Assembly (NCBI GenBank): GCA_947629795.1
Contig: CANRFC010000003.1
Coordinates: 87,956-151,955, forward strand
Direction of reading: 5' to 3'
Source: an uncultured Oscillospiraceae bacterium
Lineage (GTDB): Bacteria; Bacillota; Clostridia; Oscillospirales; Oscillospiraceae
DNA length: 64,000 nt
A program made the position numbers and the translations under genes. Positions 25,462 through 33,487 of the stretch are shown here, piece by piece (the first letter of the stretch is position 1; every line of letters starts with the position of its first letter). The notes beneath the pieces are model-generated. The model was not told the DNA's origin. It saw only the letters and a list, made by a program, of their open reading frames with translations, and did not search any database.

Positions 25462-26016
25462 GTGGACGACCTTGCCATTGTGGAGCTCTATCACCGGCGC
25501 TCTGAGCGGGCCATCGCCGAGTCGGACAAAAAGTACGGCCCACTGTGCCGCTCCATCGCCCTGAGACTGCTGGGAGTGCGGGAGGACGCGGAGGAGTGCG
25601 TCAACGACACCTGGCACGCCGCCTGGAACAAGATGCCTCCCGACCGGCCCCGGGCCCTGGGGGCCTTTCTGGGGCGGATCACCCGGAACCTGTCCATCAG
25701 CCGGTGGCGGCGGGACCACGCCCAAAAGCGGTATGAGGGCATGGAGGTGCTGCTCTCCGAGCTGGAGGACTGCGTCCCCGCCCCCGACAGCGTGGAGGAG
25801 GCCGTGGGCCGCGCCCAGCTCTCGGCGGCCATCAGCGCCTGGCTGGACGGCCTGACGGAGGAGGACCGACGGCTCTTCCTCCGGCGGTACTGGTACGGCG
25901 ACGGGGTAAAGGAGCTGGCGGAAGCTGCGGGCATGGGGGCCAACGCCCTCGCCCAGCGGCTGCTGCGGCTGCGGAGGGGCCTGCGTGCCTTTTTGGAAAC
26001 GGAAGGAGTTTTTTGA
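25462..26016 (+). CDS. ECF-like sigma-70 family RNA polymerase sigma factor
   Basis: A 184-residue sigma factor with regions 2 and 4 only. Region 2 is ESDKKYGPLCRSIALRLLGV followed by DAEECVNDTWHAAWNKMP and the -10 recognition part (GRITRNLSISRWRRD); region 4 is LTEEDRRLFLRRYWYGDGVKELAEAAG with an HTH. GTG 25462 is preceded by AAGGGGGG at 7 nt; in-frame codons further upstream are in the promoter region. Its stop shares a base with the ATG of a membrane-anchored serpin, so the two are tightly coupled, in the place where an anti-sigma factor normally sits. Confidence 0.9.
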   Translation: MDDLAIVELYHRRSERAIAESDKKYGPLCRSIALRLLGVREDAEECVNDTWHAAWNKMPPDRPRALGAFLGRITRNLSISRWRRDHAQKRYEGMEVLLSELEDCVPAPDSVEEAVGRAQLSAAISAWLDGLTEEDRRLFLRRYWYGDGVKELAEAAGMGANALAQRLLRLRRGLRAFLETEGVF

Positions 26017-27482
26017 TGGACCGGGAAGATATTTTTGACGGCGTCACCGACGTTCGGGATGACCTGATCCAGGGGGCCAAGGAGGCCCCCGCGAAGAAAA
26101 AGCGCTGGGCCAAACGGCGCTGGATGGGGGCGGTGGCGGCGGTGCTGGCGGTGGCCGTCCTGGGGGGCGTCCTCCTGCGCCCCGGCGGAGGAATGACCGC
26201 CCTGGCCATCGCCCAGGCGGAGTACCCGGAGATGGCCCCCTACCCTGACGAGGGCAAATTCTGGCCGCCCGGCGGGGACCGCGATGAGGAAGGCTTCCAT
26301 GCGGCCTACGACGCCTGGCGGGAGGACGTGGTGGCCCAGCGGCGGGACCTGGGGGACGTGACCCCCCTGCAGGAGTTCTTCGCCAAGAGCTCCTGGACCT
26401 TTCTGACCGGAAAGCCGGGGGAAAACCGGGTGTACTCCCCCCTGAACGTCTACATGGCCCTGAGCATGACGGCCCAGCTCACCGACGGGGAGAGCCGGGG
26501 GCAGATCCTGGAGCTGCTGGGCTCGGAGACCATGGACGCCCTCCGGCAGCAGGCCAATGACCTGTGGAACGCCAACTACCGGGACGACGGGGCCCTGACC
26601 TCGGTCCTGGCAAGCTCCCTGTGGCTGAACGAGGATGTGAAGTTCAATCAGAACACCATGGACACCCTGGCAAAGGATTTTTACGCCTCCTCCTACCGGG
26701 GGGAGATGGGCTCCAAGGCCCTCAACGACGCCCTCCAGAACTGGCTCAATGAGCAGACCGGGGGGCTTCTGAAGGAACAGGCCGGGAATATCGAGCTGGA
26801 CAGCGAGACCATTATGGCTCTGGCCACCACCGTCTATTTTAAGGCCAAGTGGCGGAGCGAATTCAACGAGGAGCGCACGGAAAAGGCCGTGTTTCACGGC
26901 CCCGCCGGGGACGTGGAGACCGACTTCATGCACCAGTCGGACGAGCAGAACTACTATTGGGGCGGGAAATTCGCCGCCGTGAGCCAGGGCTTTGAGGAGG
27001 GGGGCGCCATGTGGTTCCTCCTGCCCGACGAGGGGGTGAGCCCCGAGGAGCTGCTCTCGGACGGAGAGGCCATGGACTTCCTCTTCACCGCCGACAAAGA
27101 GGAGTGGGAAGAGCAGAAGTTCCTCATTGTGAACAAGGCCGTGCCCAAGTTCGACGTGTCCTCCCAGTTCGACTTGGGAGAGGGGCTGCGGGAGCTGGGG
27201 GTCACCGACGTGTTTGACCCGGAGAAGTCCGACTTCTCCCCCATGACCGCCGGCGGGGCCGGGGGCATCGTCCTCTCCAGGGCCGACCACGCCGCCCGGG
27301 TGGTCATCGACGAGGAGGGCTGCACCGCCGCGGCCTTCACCGTCATGGCCTATGCCGGGGCGGCGAAGCCCCCCGACGAGGAGGTGGACTTCGTACTGGA
27401 CCGGCCCTTCCTCTTCTGCATCACGGGGATCAGCGGCCTTCCCCTCTTCGTGGGTGTGGTCAACTCCCCCGCCGGGAACTAA
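26016..27482 (+). CDS. Membrane-anchored serpin coupled to a sigma factor
   Basis: A 488-residue protein. Residues 1-33 are a charged cytoplasmic stretch (DREDIFDGVTDVRDDLIQGA), 34-52 a membrane span, and about 120-488 a complete serpin (serine protease inhibitor) domain with NVYMALSMTAQLTDGESRGQ, TVYFKAKWRSEF and the C-terminal RPFLFCITG. The reactive loop hinge is E433-E434-G435 followed by CTAAAF; counting puts P1 at A449, suggesting inhibition of elastase-like proteases. The hinge is of the inhibitory type. N-terminal layout and overlap with the sigma gene resemble an anti-sigma factor. ATG 26016 follows GGAAGGAG; ends at a strong terminator. Confidence 0.9.
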   Translation: MDREDIFDGVTDVRDDLIQGAKEAPAKKKRWAKRRWMGAVAAVLAVAVLGGVLLRPGGGMTALAIAQAEYPEMAPYPDEGKFWPPGGDRDEEGFHAAYDAWREDVVAQRRDLGDVTPLQEFFAKSSWTFLTGKPGENRVYSPLNVYMALSMTAQLTDGESRGQILELLGSETMDALRQQANDLWNANYRDDGALTSVLASSLWLNEDVKFNQNTMDTLAKDFYASSYRGEMGSKALNDALQNWLNEQTGGLLKEQAGNIELDSETIMALATTVYFKAKWRSEFNEERTEKAVFHGPAGDVETDFMHQSDEQNYYWGGKFAAVSQGFEEGGAMWFLLPDEGVSPEELLSDGEAMDFLFTADKEEWEEQKFLIVNKAVPKFDVSSQFDLGEGLRELGVTDVFDPEKSDFSPMTAGGAGGIVLSRADHAARVVIDEEGCTAAAFTVMAYAGAAKPPDEEVDFVLDRPFLFCITGISGLPLFVGVVNSPAGN

Positions 27483-27485
27483 AAC

Positions 27486-27530
27486 ATCCCCCTGTTTCTC
27501 TCTTTGCGGGAGAACCAGGGGGATCTTTTC
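27486..27530. terminator. Bidirectional terminator, serpin / DUF2461
   Basis: ATCCCCCTG (27486-27494) pairs with CAGGGGGAT (27516-27524), with extra pairing inside and T-rich tails on both strands, between convergent genes. Confidence 0.82.
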
Positions 27531-28215
27531 ATTCAAGCGGATCTCGCGGGTCGGGGTCGCCGTCCACCGTGCTCAAATACCGGTACATGGGGGTCAGCTT
27601 TTCCCACTCCTCCAGCAGGTAGGGCACCAGGTCCGGGGAGAAGAGCAGGTCGTCGTGGGAGCGGACGCACTGGAGGGAGAAGCCTCCCTTTCGGTTGTAC
27701 CAGGGCTCCAGGAGAGCGGAGGGGGCCTTTTTCGGTCGCTTGAAGGTCTCGCCGGTGAGGGTGAACTCCGGGTATTTGTTCACCTGGCGCACCAGCCTTT
27801 CAAACTCCTTGGGCCGGTTGTCCATCCGGGCGCGGAGTTTGGCGGCGGTGTCTCCCTTCACCATCCAGTAGCCCAGGCCGAAGTTGTAGTCCTCTGGGCC
27901 CACCTCGAACCAGAAGGTAGCCTGGCAGGCCCAGATGTCGGCGGGCTGGGACAGGGTGAGCCACAGGTGGTCCTTGTAGGGCCCCCGGCCGTGGAGCCGC
28001 CGGGCGTCCCGGTAGATACGGCACACCCGGCCCGCCAGGGGGAGGTTTTTGTGCTTCTGGGAATAGCCCTGGTAGAGCTCGGAGAGCAGCTCCTTCATGG
28101 GGGTGTAGAGGGTGGTCAGGTAGTCCTCCTTGTGGGCCTCGAACCAGGCGCGCTCGTTGTTAAATCGGATCCCCCACAGAAAGTCGATGGTCTCGGGGGA
28201 AAAGCCTTCAAACAT
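27529..28215 (-). CDS. DUF2461 family protein
   Basis: A 228-residue cytoplasmic protein of the DUF2461 (TIGR02453-like) family, function unknown. Family features are FNNERAWFEAHKEDYLTTLY near the N-terminus, then CRIYRDARRLHGRGPYKDHLWL and GYWMVKGDTAAKLRARMD. Length is normal. It stands alone between the VanW terminator and the serpin terminator. No catalytic residues are established for the family, so no role is proposed. Confidence 0.88.
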   Translation of the reverse strand: MFEGFSPETIDFLWGIRFNNERAWFEAHKEDYLTTLYTPMKELLSELYQGYSQKHKNLPLAGRVCRIYRDARRLHGRGPYKDHLWLTLSQPADIWACQATFWFEVGPEDYNFGLGYWMVKGDTAAKLRARMDNRPKEFERLVRQVNKYPEFTLTGETFKRPKKAPSALLEPWYNRKGGFSLQCVRSHDDLLFSPDLVPYLLEEWEKLTPMYRYLSTVDGDPDPRDPLE

Positions 28216-28244
28216 GTCCGGTCTCTCTCTTTCTCCAATTTGCG

Positions 28245-28277
28245 GAAAAACAGGGCGGGGTTTCCCCGCCCTGTTCC
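28245..28277 (-). terminator. Terminator of the vanW-like gene
   Basis: Minus-strand ACAGGGCGGGG pairs with CCCCGCCCTGT around an AAA loop, followed by TTTT, 12 nt after the stop. Confidence 0.88.
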
Positions 28278-28288
28278 TTTTCCAATTG

Positions 28289-30232
28289 TCAGGCCGCGGG
28301 GACCTCGGGGGCGGGCGCCACAGAGGGCACGGGCTCCAAGGGGACCGAGGGCTCGGCAGGGGGCGGGGTGAACACCGGCGCCTCGCTGGCCACGGGGGCA
28401 GAGGGCGTGTCGGTCACGTCAGGGGGCAGCAGCAGGCCGGGGTCGGCAGAGGGGACCACCGACGGGTCGGTGGGGGTCACGCCGGGATCCACGGTGGGGG
28501 TGACGTTGGGATCCACCGGCACGCCGCTCTCGCCGGGCAGGGGGCTCTCGCCGGGCAGCAGGCTCTCGGTGGGCACGGGGGTCTCGGTCTTCAGGCCGGT
28601 GTTGGGGTCGATGCCCCACAGGCCGGCGTCAGCGGGATTGTAGTAGATATAGGCGTCCCGCTTTTTATACTTGTCCACGTGGAGCAGGCTGGTGCTGATC
28701 ACGTTGCCATTGGCGTCCACCAGCTTCTGGTAGGCCTCCACGCTCACGCCGTTGTAGGCGGTGCGCTCCTCGTCCTTCTGGGTGGTGCCGGCGGGGATGG
28801 CGGGATTGGGCTCGTAGATGGTCTGGGCGTAGGCGGTGATCTTCCGGTTTGCGCTGTACGGCTCACCGTGGATGCCGGTGGTGTCGGTGCCGTAGAGGGT
28901 CACATGGAGATAGTTCTTGCTGTCCATGTAGGCCTCGATCTTCAGGGGATACTCGGTGCTGTTGACGAAGCGGAAGTTGGGCCCGCCGCCGGCCACGGTG
29001 GCGTCCAGGCCCGCCGGGAGGTAGGAGGGCTCATAGCCGTGGGGGTGGCGCTCGGTGACCTCGATGTTGGCCTTCAGGATGGCCCAGTAGAGGGTGGACG
29101 AACCCTGGCACACACCGCCGGCCAGGGTGGCCTTGGACAGGCCGCCGATATAGGCCGTGGCCTTGCCGTAGCCCTGGGAGGCCACGTAGGGGCCGCAGAT
29201 GTCGTTGTAGGAGAACTCCTCCCCCGGCAGGAGCACCGTATCGTTGAAGAGGGAGGCGGCGATGCGCACGTTGTTGCGGCGCACGGAGGTGCCGGTGACC
29301 TTGGTGGAGGCGGCGCCCAGCACGTCCTTGAAGAGGTTGGCCCGGAGGGCCTCGCCGGTGACCTTGGGCTGGGTGAGGGTGATGGGCACCTTCACCTGGC
29401 TGCCCTCAGCGGCGGCGGAGACCGCCTTGCGGGCCTCCTCCACGTCAAAGTCCTTGCCCACCACGCCCTCGGTGATGTTCCCGGTGGCCTTGTCATAGGA
29501 GGCGTCGGCCACCTGGGTGAAGACCTGGGTGTGGATGGCGTCCATATCGGGCTCGGCGGGAGGCGCCTCGGTGAAGCTCACCGAAATGTCCCCGGCGGCG
29601 GAGGGGTCCTTCACCATGGCGCTGAGGGTGGTGAGGAAGTCGGCGCGGGCCTGTTCCACGTCCACCGCCCGGCCGGTGACCCCCTTGGTAAAGGTCACGT
29701 CGGTATCGTTGACCACCCAGGTGGTCTCGTTCTCATCGGCGCCCACGGTGTGGGCGATCTCCTCCAGGGCGGCGTTCATGCGGCTCTGGCCGTCGGCGGT
29801 CATCTTCACCTCGCCGGTGACGTCCCGCCCGCCGGACATCATGGCCTGGAGATAGGCGATACCCCGGCTGAGGAAGCCGCCGTCCTTCAGGGCGTCGTCG
29901 GTGAGCTCCACGGTCTCCACCAGGCCGTCCACCTCCAGCACGGTCTGGGCGCCGCTCACCGGCTCCTGGAACCGGATCTGCTTGCCCGAGAGGCGGCTGG
30001 GCAGCTCCTGGGAGAGCTTGGCCTCGGCCTGGGCGGGGGTCAGGCCGGCCAGGTCCACCCCCAGAGCGGTGGTCTTGGGCATCAGCTTCCCGCTGCCGGC
30101 CACGGCGCACAGGACCACGTACCCGATGACCAGCAGGACCGCGATGACGCCGATGACAATAAGGGGAGCCTTGCTCCCCGAAGAGGGGGCCGCGCGCTTG
30201 CCGCCGGCCGTACCCTTGTTCTTCTCGTCCAT
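28289..30232 (-). CDS. VanW-family protein with wall-binding repeats
   Basis: A 647-residue membrane-anchored surface protein. One span at about residues 24-48 (LIVIGVIAVLLVIGYVVLCAV) is followed by two peptidoglycan-binding-like (PG_binding_4) domains (about 55-280), a VanW domain containing FSYNDICGPYVASQGYGKA and AGGVCQGSSTLYWAILKANI, a short beta domain, and a Pro/Thr/Glu-rich tail of about 110 residues. VanW is named from vancomycin clusters but is widespread in Clostridia without resistance; no van genes are present. A cell-wall related role is inferred. ATG 30232 follows GGAGTGA. Confidence 0.88.
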   Translation of the reverse strand: MDEKNKGTAGGKRAAPSSGSKAPLIVIGVIAVLLVIGYVVLCAVAGSGKLMPKTTALGVDLAGLTPAQAEAKLSQELPSRLSGKQIRFQEPVSGAQTVLEVDGLVETVELTDDALKDGGFLSRGIAYLQAMMSGGRDVTGEVKMTADGQSRMNAALEEIAHTVGADENETTWVVNDTDVTFTKGVTGRAVDVEQARADFLTTLSAMVKDPSAAGDISVSFTEAPPAEPDMDAIHTQVFTQVADASYDKATGNITEGVVGKDFDVEEARKAVSAAAEGSQVKVPITLTQPKVTGEALRANLFKDVLGAASTKVTGTSVRRNNVRIAASLFNDTVLLPGEEFSYNDICGPYVASQGYGKATAYIGGLSKATLAGGVCQGSSTLYWAILKANIEVTERHPHGYEPSYLPAGLDATVAGGGPNFRFVNSTEYPLKIEAYMDSKNYLHVTLYGTDTTGIHGEPYSANRKITAYAQTIYEPNPAIPAGTTQKDEERTAYNGVSVEAYQKLVDANGNVISTSLLHVDKYKKRDAYIYYNPADAGLWGIDPNTGLKTETPVPTESLLPGESPLPGESGVPVDPNVTPTVDPGVTPTDPSVVPSADPGLLLPPDVTDTPSAPVASEAPVFTPPPAEPSVPLEPVPSVAPAPEVPAA

Positions 30233-30285
30233 ATCTGAATCACTCCGTCTTTCTGAAGTCCTTGTTTAACCACAAGATATAGCCC

Positions 30286-30314
30286 ATTATACCGATTCAT
30301 TCCACAAAAAGCAA
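30286..30314 (-). promoter_or_regulatory. Promoter of the vanW-like gene
   Basis: Minus-strand TTGCTT (30314-30309), 17 nt, perfect TATAAT (30291-30286). Confidence 0.75.
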
Positions 30315-30359
30315 TATCAGAACGGTTACAGAATCAAGAATTTTTAGCGGTTTCTTCGG

Positions 30360-30388
30360 TTGACACCCTTTTCCCTTTTGTCTATAAT
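30360..30388 (+). promoter_or_regulatory. Consensus promoter of serC-serA
   Basis: Perfect TTGACA (30360-30365), 17 nt, perfect TATAAT (30383-30388), then a short leader with TAAGGAGGTCC. The strongest-looking promoter in the window. Confidence 0.92.
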
Positions 30389-30427
30389 GACTCTAATATC
30401 CCGAACTATGTAAGGAGGTCCTTCCAA

Positions 30428-31513
30428 ATGGGAAACGCACGGGTCTATAATTTTTCCGCCGGTCCCTCCATGCTCCCTCTTGAGGTCCTGGAGCGCGCCG
30501 GCGCTGAGATCACCAACTATCAGGGCTCCGGCATGTCGGTGATGGAGATGTCCCACCGCTCCAAGGTGTTCCAGAAGATCTTTGACGACACCCAGGCCAA
30601 GTTCCGGAAGCTCTTCCGCGTGCCCGAGGGCTACAAGATCCTCTTCCTCCAGGGCGGCGCCTCCAGCCAGTTCTCCATGGTGCCCCTGAACCTCATCGGC
30701 GCCACCGGGAAGGCCGACTACGCCGTCACCGGCAACTTCTCCAACATCGCCTTCAAGGAGGCGAAAAAATACGGGGAGATCTCCCTGGCCTGCTCCAGCG
30801 AGGACCAGAATCACACCTATATCCCCACCCAGGACCAGCTCAAGCTCTCCCCCGACGCCAGCTACTTCTACTACTGCGCCAACAACACCATCTACGGCAC
30901 CGAGTGGCAGTACGTGCCCGAGACCGGGGACGTTCCCCTGGTGTGCGACATGTCCTCGGACATCCTCTCCCGCCCGGTGGATGTGAGCAAGTACGGGATC
31001 ATCTTCGCCGGAGCCCAGAAGAACATGGCCCCCGCGGGGCTTACCGTGGTCATCATCAAGGAGTCCCTGGCCGGCCGGGAGCTGCCCTATACCCCCCTGA
31101 TGATGAACTACAAGACCATGATCGACAAGGACTCCATGTACAACACCCCTCCCTGCTGGTGCATCTACATCCTGGGGCTGGTGCTGGACTGGCTGGAGAG
31201 CCAGGGCGGCGTTCCCGGCATGGAGAAGATCAAGCACGGCAAGGCCCAGATGCTCTACGACGTCATTGACGACTCCAGGCTCTTCACCTGCGCCGCCCAG
31301 CCCGGCTCCCGCAGCGACATGAACGTGACCTTCCGCACGGGCAGTGAGGAGCTGGACGCCAAGTTCGTCAAGGAGTCCATCGAGGCCGGCTTCACCAACC
31401 TCAAGGGCCACCGCCTGGTGGGCGGCATGCGGGCGTCCATCTACAACGCCATGCCCGTGGAGGGCGTGGAAAAGCTGTGCGAGTTCATCAAGAAGTTTGA
31501 CAAGGAGAATTGA
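30428..31513 (+). CDS. serC: Phosphoserine aminotransferase
   Basis: A 361-residue PLP enzyme converting 3-phosphohydroxypyruvate and glutamate to 3-phosphoserine, step two of serine synthesis. The N-terminal NFSAGPSMLPLEVLE and SVMEMSHRSK are diagnostic, and the PLP lysine (about K198) lies in FAGAQKNMAPAG. HRLVGGMRASIYNAM near the end is the conserved C-terminal block. Length is normal. It sits 1 nt before serA in a two-gene operon that supplies both early serine steps; serB is not in the window. Confidence 0.97.
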   Translation: MGNARVYNFSAGPSMLPLEVLERAGAEITNYQGSGMSVMEMSHRSKVFQKIFDDTQAKFRKLFRVPEGYKILFLQGGASSQFSMVPLNLIGATGKADYAVTGNFSNIAFKEAKKYGEISLACSSEDQNHTYIPTQDQLKLSPDASYFYYCANNTIYGTEWQYVPETGDVPLVCDMSSDILSRPVDVSKYGIIFAGAQKNMAPAGLTVVIIKESLAGRELPYTPLMMNYKTMIDKDSMYNTPPCWCIYILGLVLDWLESQGGVPGMEKIKHGKAQMLYDVIDDSRLFTCAAQPGSRSDMNVTFRTGSEELDAKFVKESIEAGFTNLKGHRLVGGMRASIYNAMPVEGVEKLCEFIKKFDKEN

Positions 31514-31514
31514 G

Positions 31515-32684
31515 ATGTATCAGATCAAGACCCTGAACAAGATCTCCCCCGTGGGGCTCTCCCAGCTCCCCGGGGAGCTCTATACCGTCTCCGACGGCAC
31601 GGAAGACCCCGACGGCATCCTGGTCCGCTCGGCGGATATGCTCAGCTATGAATTCCCCGCAAACCTCCGGGCCATCGCCCGGGCGGGGGCGGGGACCAAC
31701 AACATCCCCATCGACCGCTGCTCCCAGGCCGGCATCGTGGTGTTCAACACCCCCGGCGCCAACGCCAACGCCGTGAAGGAGCTGGTGGTCTGCGCCCTGA
31801 TGCTCTCCTCCCGGAAGATCGCCGCCGGGGTCAAGTGGATCGACGAGCAGATCGCCGCCGGGGTGGACATCACCACCGTGGTGGAAAAGGGCAAGGCCCA
31901 GTTCGTGGGCCCCGAAGTCCTGGGCAAGACCCTGGGAGTGGTGGGCCTGGGGGCCATCGGCGTCCAGGTGGCCAACATCGCCACCAAGCTGGGCATGAAG
32001 GTCATCGGCTACGACCCCTTCCTGTCGGTCCACTCCGCTCTGTCCCTCAGCCGCATGGTCCACGTGACCACCGACCTGAATGAGGTCTACCAGAGCGCCG
32101 ACTACATCTCCATCCACGTCCCCCAGAACAAGGACACCAAGGGCATGATCGACGCCGGCGCCATTGCCAAGATGAAGGACGGAGTGCGGCTCATCGACCT
32201 GGCCCGGGGCGGCCTGGTGGACGAGAGCGCCGTCATCGACGCCCTCCGGAGCGGCAAGGTCTCCGCCTTTGTCACCGACTTCCCCACCAACGCCCTCCTG
32301 GCCGCCCCCAACGTCACCGCTCTGCCCCACCTGGGGGCCTCCACCCCCGAGAGCGAGGAGAACTGCGCCGTCATGGCCGCCCAGGAGCTCCGGGATTATC
32401 TGGAGAACGGCAACATCACCAACAGCGTGAACCTCCCCGCCTGCGAGCTGCCCTGGTCGGGCCCCGCCCGGCTGTGCGTCATCCACCGCAACAGCCCCGG
32501 CATGCTCACCTCCATCACCAGCGTCCTCTCTGCCGAGGGCATCAACGTGGAGAACCTGACCAACAAGTCCAAGGGGGAGTACGCCTACACCCTGGTGGAT
32601 ATCGGCGCCCCCGCCGAGCAGAAGGAGATCGACGCCATCCGCGCCATCGAGGGCGTCCTGCGGGTCCGCTACCTCACCCGCTGA
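31515..32684 (+). CDS. serA: D-3-phosphoglycerate dehydrogenase
   Basis: A 389-residue dehydrogenase for the first step of serine synthesis. The NAD site is VVGLGAIGVQVANIA (about residue 142), the catalytic Arg, Glu and His lie in RLIDLARGGLVDES, the following segment and ALPHLGASTPESEEN, and a C-terminal ACT domain (about 318-389, LCVIHRNSPGMLTSITSVLS) would bind serine for feedback control. It is the short form without the extra ASB domain. ATG 31515 has AAGGAG at 7 nt and lies 1 nt after the serC stop. Confidence 0.96.
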   Translation: MYQIKTLNKISPVGLSQLPGELYTVSDGTEDPDGILVRSADMLSYEFPANLRAIARAGAGTNNIPIDRCSQAGIVVFNTPGANANAVKELVVCALMLSSRKIAAGVKWIDEQIAAGVDITTVVEKGKAQFVGPEVLGKTLGVVGLGAIGVQVANIATKLGMKVIGYDPFLSVHSALSLSRMVHVTTDLNEVYQSADYISIHVPQNKDTKGMIDAGAIAKMKDGVRLIDLARGGLVDESAVIDALRSGKVSAFVTDFPTNALLAAPNVTALPHLGASTPESEENCAVMAAQELRDYLENGNITNSVNLPACELPWSGPARLCVIHRNSPGMLTSITSVLSAEGINVENLTNKSKGEYAYTLVDIGAPAEQKEIDAIRAIEGVLRVRYLTR

Positions 32685-32712
32685 CCTACCTTCTTTCGAG
32701 AAAGAAGGTAGG
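32685..32712 (+). repeat. Perfect palindrome just after serA
   Basis: Arms of 13 bp (32685-32697 and 32700-32712, CCTACCTTCTTTC and its complement) around a GA centre, beginning at the serA stop codon. No T run follows. It leads directly into the tandem repeats and its right end resembles part of the repeat unit, so it may belong to the same element. Confidence 0.85.
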
Positions 32713-32718
32713 CGAAGA

Positions 32719-32940
32719 AAGCTTCCATAAAGGCCATGCGTTCCCCGGCAGGGTCAGCCTCTCTTGGAAAAGAACGCCGACAAAGAAAGCTTCCATAAGA
32801 GGCCATGCGTCCCCCGGCAGGGTCAGCCTCTCTTGGAAAAGAACGCCGACAAAGGAAGCTTCCATAAGAGGCCATGCGTCCCCCGGCAGGGTCAGCCTCT
32901 CTTGGAAAAGAATGCCGACAAAGGAAGCTTCCATAAGACC
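32719..32940 (+). repeat. Three 69-bp tandem repeats plus a partial fourth
   Basis: The word AGCTTCCATAA recurs at 32720, 32788, 32857 and 32926, a period of 68, 69 and 69 bp. Copies 2 and 3 are nearly identical; copy 1 and the partial fourth diverge slightly. Each unit contains CCCCGGCAGGGTCAGCCTC and a GGAAAAGAACGCCGAC block. With the palindrome before and terminator after, they fill the 386-bp gap between serA and the GntR gene. Both strands are open in a repeating 23-residue pattern, but this has no ribosome site and is not called a gene. Confidence 0.9.
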
Positions 32941-32943
32941 ATG

Positions 32944-32980
32944 CGCCCCCCGGCAGAAACTGCTCTGCCGGGGGATTTTT
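32944..32980 (+). terminator. Terminator after the tandem repeats
   Basis: A long GC stem, CCCCGGCAGA with TCTGCCGGGG (about 32947-32973), then ATTTTTG. It closes the serCA transcript and its 5' arm continues the CCCCGGCAG word of the repeat unit. Confidence 0.85.
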
Positions 32981-33001
32981 GCGCTTTTTTGCGTTTGCCT
33001 A

Positions 33002-33030
33002 TTGACAGGGGCATGGTGTGCTGTTATACT
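33002..33030 (+). promoter_or_regulatory. Promoter of the GntR-ABC operon
   Basis: Perfect TTGACA (33002-33007), 17 nt, TATACT (33025-33030). The -10 overlaps the left arm of a dyad. Confidence 0.88.
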
Positions 33031-33052
33031 GTGTATGCTCGATATATACAGT
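33028..33052 (+). promoter_or_regulatory. Likely operator of the GntR (YtrA-type) regulator
   Basis: ACTGTGTAT (33028-33036), 7 nt, ATATACAGT (33044-33052): 8 of 9 positions are symmetric. It covers the -10 and start site just before the GntR gene, so autorepression is likely. YtrA-type sites in other Firmicutes have comparable symmetric form. Confidence 0.75.
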
Positions 33053-33070
33053 AAGTACGGAGGCGAGCAG

Positions 33071-33442
33071 ATGGACATTATCATCCGCAACACGGGGCAG
33101 ACTCCCATCTATGACCAGATCACCCGGCAGATCAAGGGCCTGATCCTCTCGGGGGCGATCCAGGAGGGGGAGGCGCTGCCCTCCATGCGGGCCCTGGCCC
33201 GGGACCTGCGCATCAGCGTCATCACCACCAAGCGCTCCTATGAGGAGCTGGAGCGGGAGGGGTTCATCACCACCGTGCCCGGAAAGGGCTGCTTTGTGGC
33301 GCCCCGGAACCTGGAGCTGGTGCGGGAGAACGCCCTGCGGCAGGTGGAGGAGCACCTCCAGAAGGCGGTGGACGCCGCCCGGGCCGGCGGCATCAGCCGG
33401 GAAGAAGTGGAGGAAACGCTGGATATCCTCTACAAAAGCTGA
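33071..33442 (+). CDS. GntR-family transcriptional regulator (YtrA subfamily)
   Basis: A 123-residue regulator with a GntR winged helix (residues 8-78: PIYDQITRQIKGLILSGAIQEG, LPSMRALARDLRISVITTKRSYEELEREGFI) and a short helical tail (about 80-123) instead of a ligand domain, which defines the YtrA type. It normally represses an ABC exporter operon induced by wall-active antibiotics. ATG 33071 follows GGAGGCGAG; longer upstream reading frames run through the repeats and promoter and are rejected. It heads an operon with an ABC ATPase and a membrane protein. Confidence 0.94.
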   Translation: MDIIIRNTGQTPIYDQITRQIKGLILSGAIQEGEALPSMRALARDLRISVITTKRSYEELEREGFITTVPGKGCFVAPRNLELVRENALRQVEEHLQKAVDAARAGGISREEVEETLDILYKS

Positions 33443-33487
33443 CTTTTCACGCAAAAAAGTGCTGACACAGAAAAGGAGTGACCGAAT

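Noticed and set aside
28289..30232. Vancomycin resistance cluster
   Set aside because: Only a VanW-family gene is present; no ligase, dehydrogenase or dipeptidase genes. VanW alone is common in Clostridia.
32685..32980. CRISPR array
   Set aside because: Units are contiguous 69-bp copies with no unique spacers, and no cas genes are in the window.
32669..33108. Minus-strand peptide repeat over the 69-bp repeats
   Set aside because: Repeated 23-residue pattern arises only because the DNA period is a multiple of 3; no ribosome site or known family.
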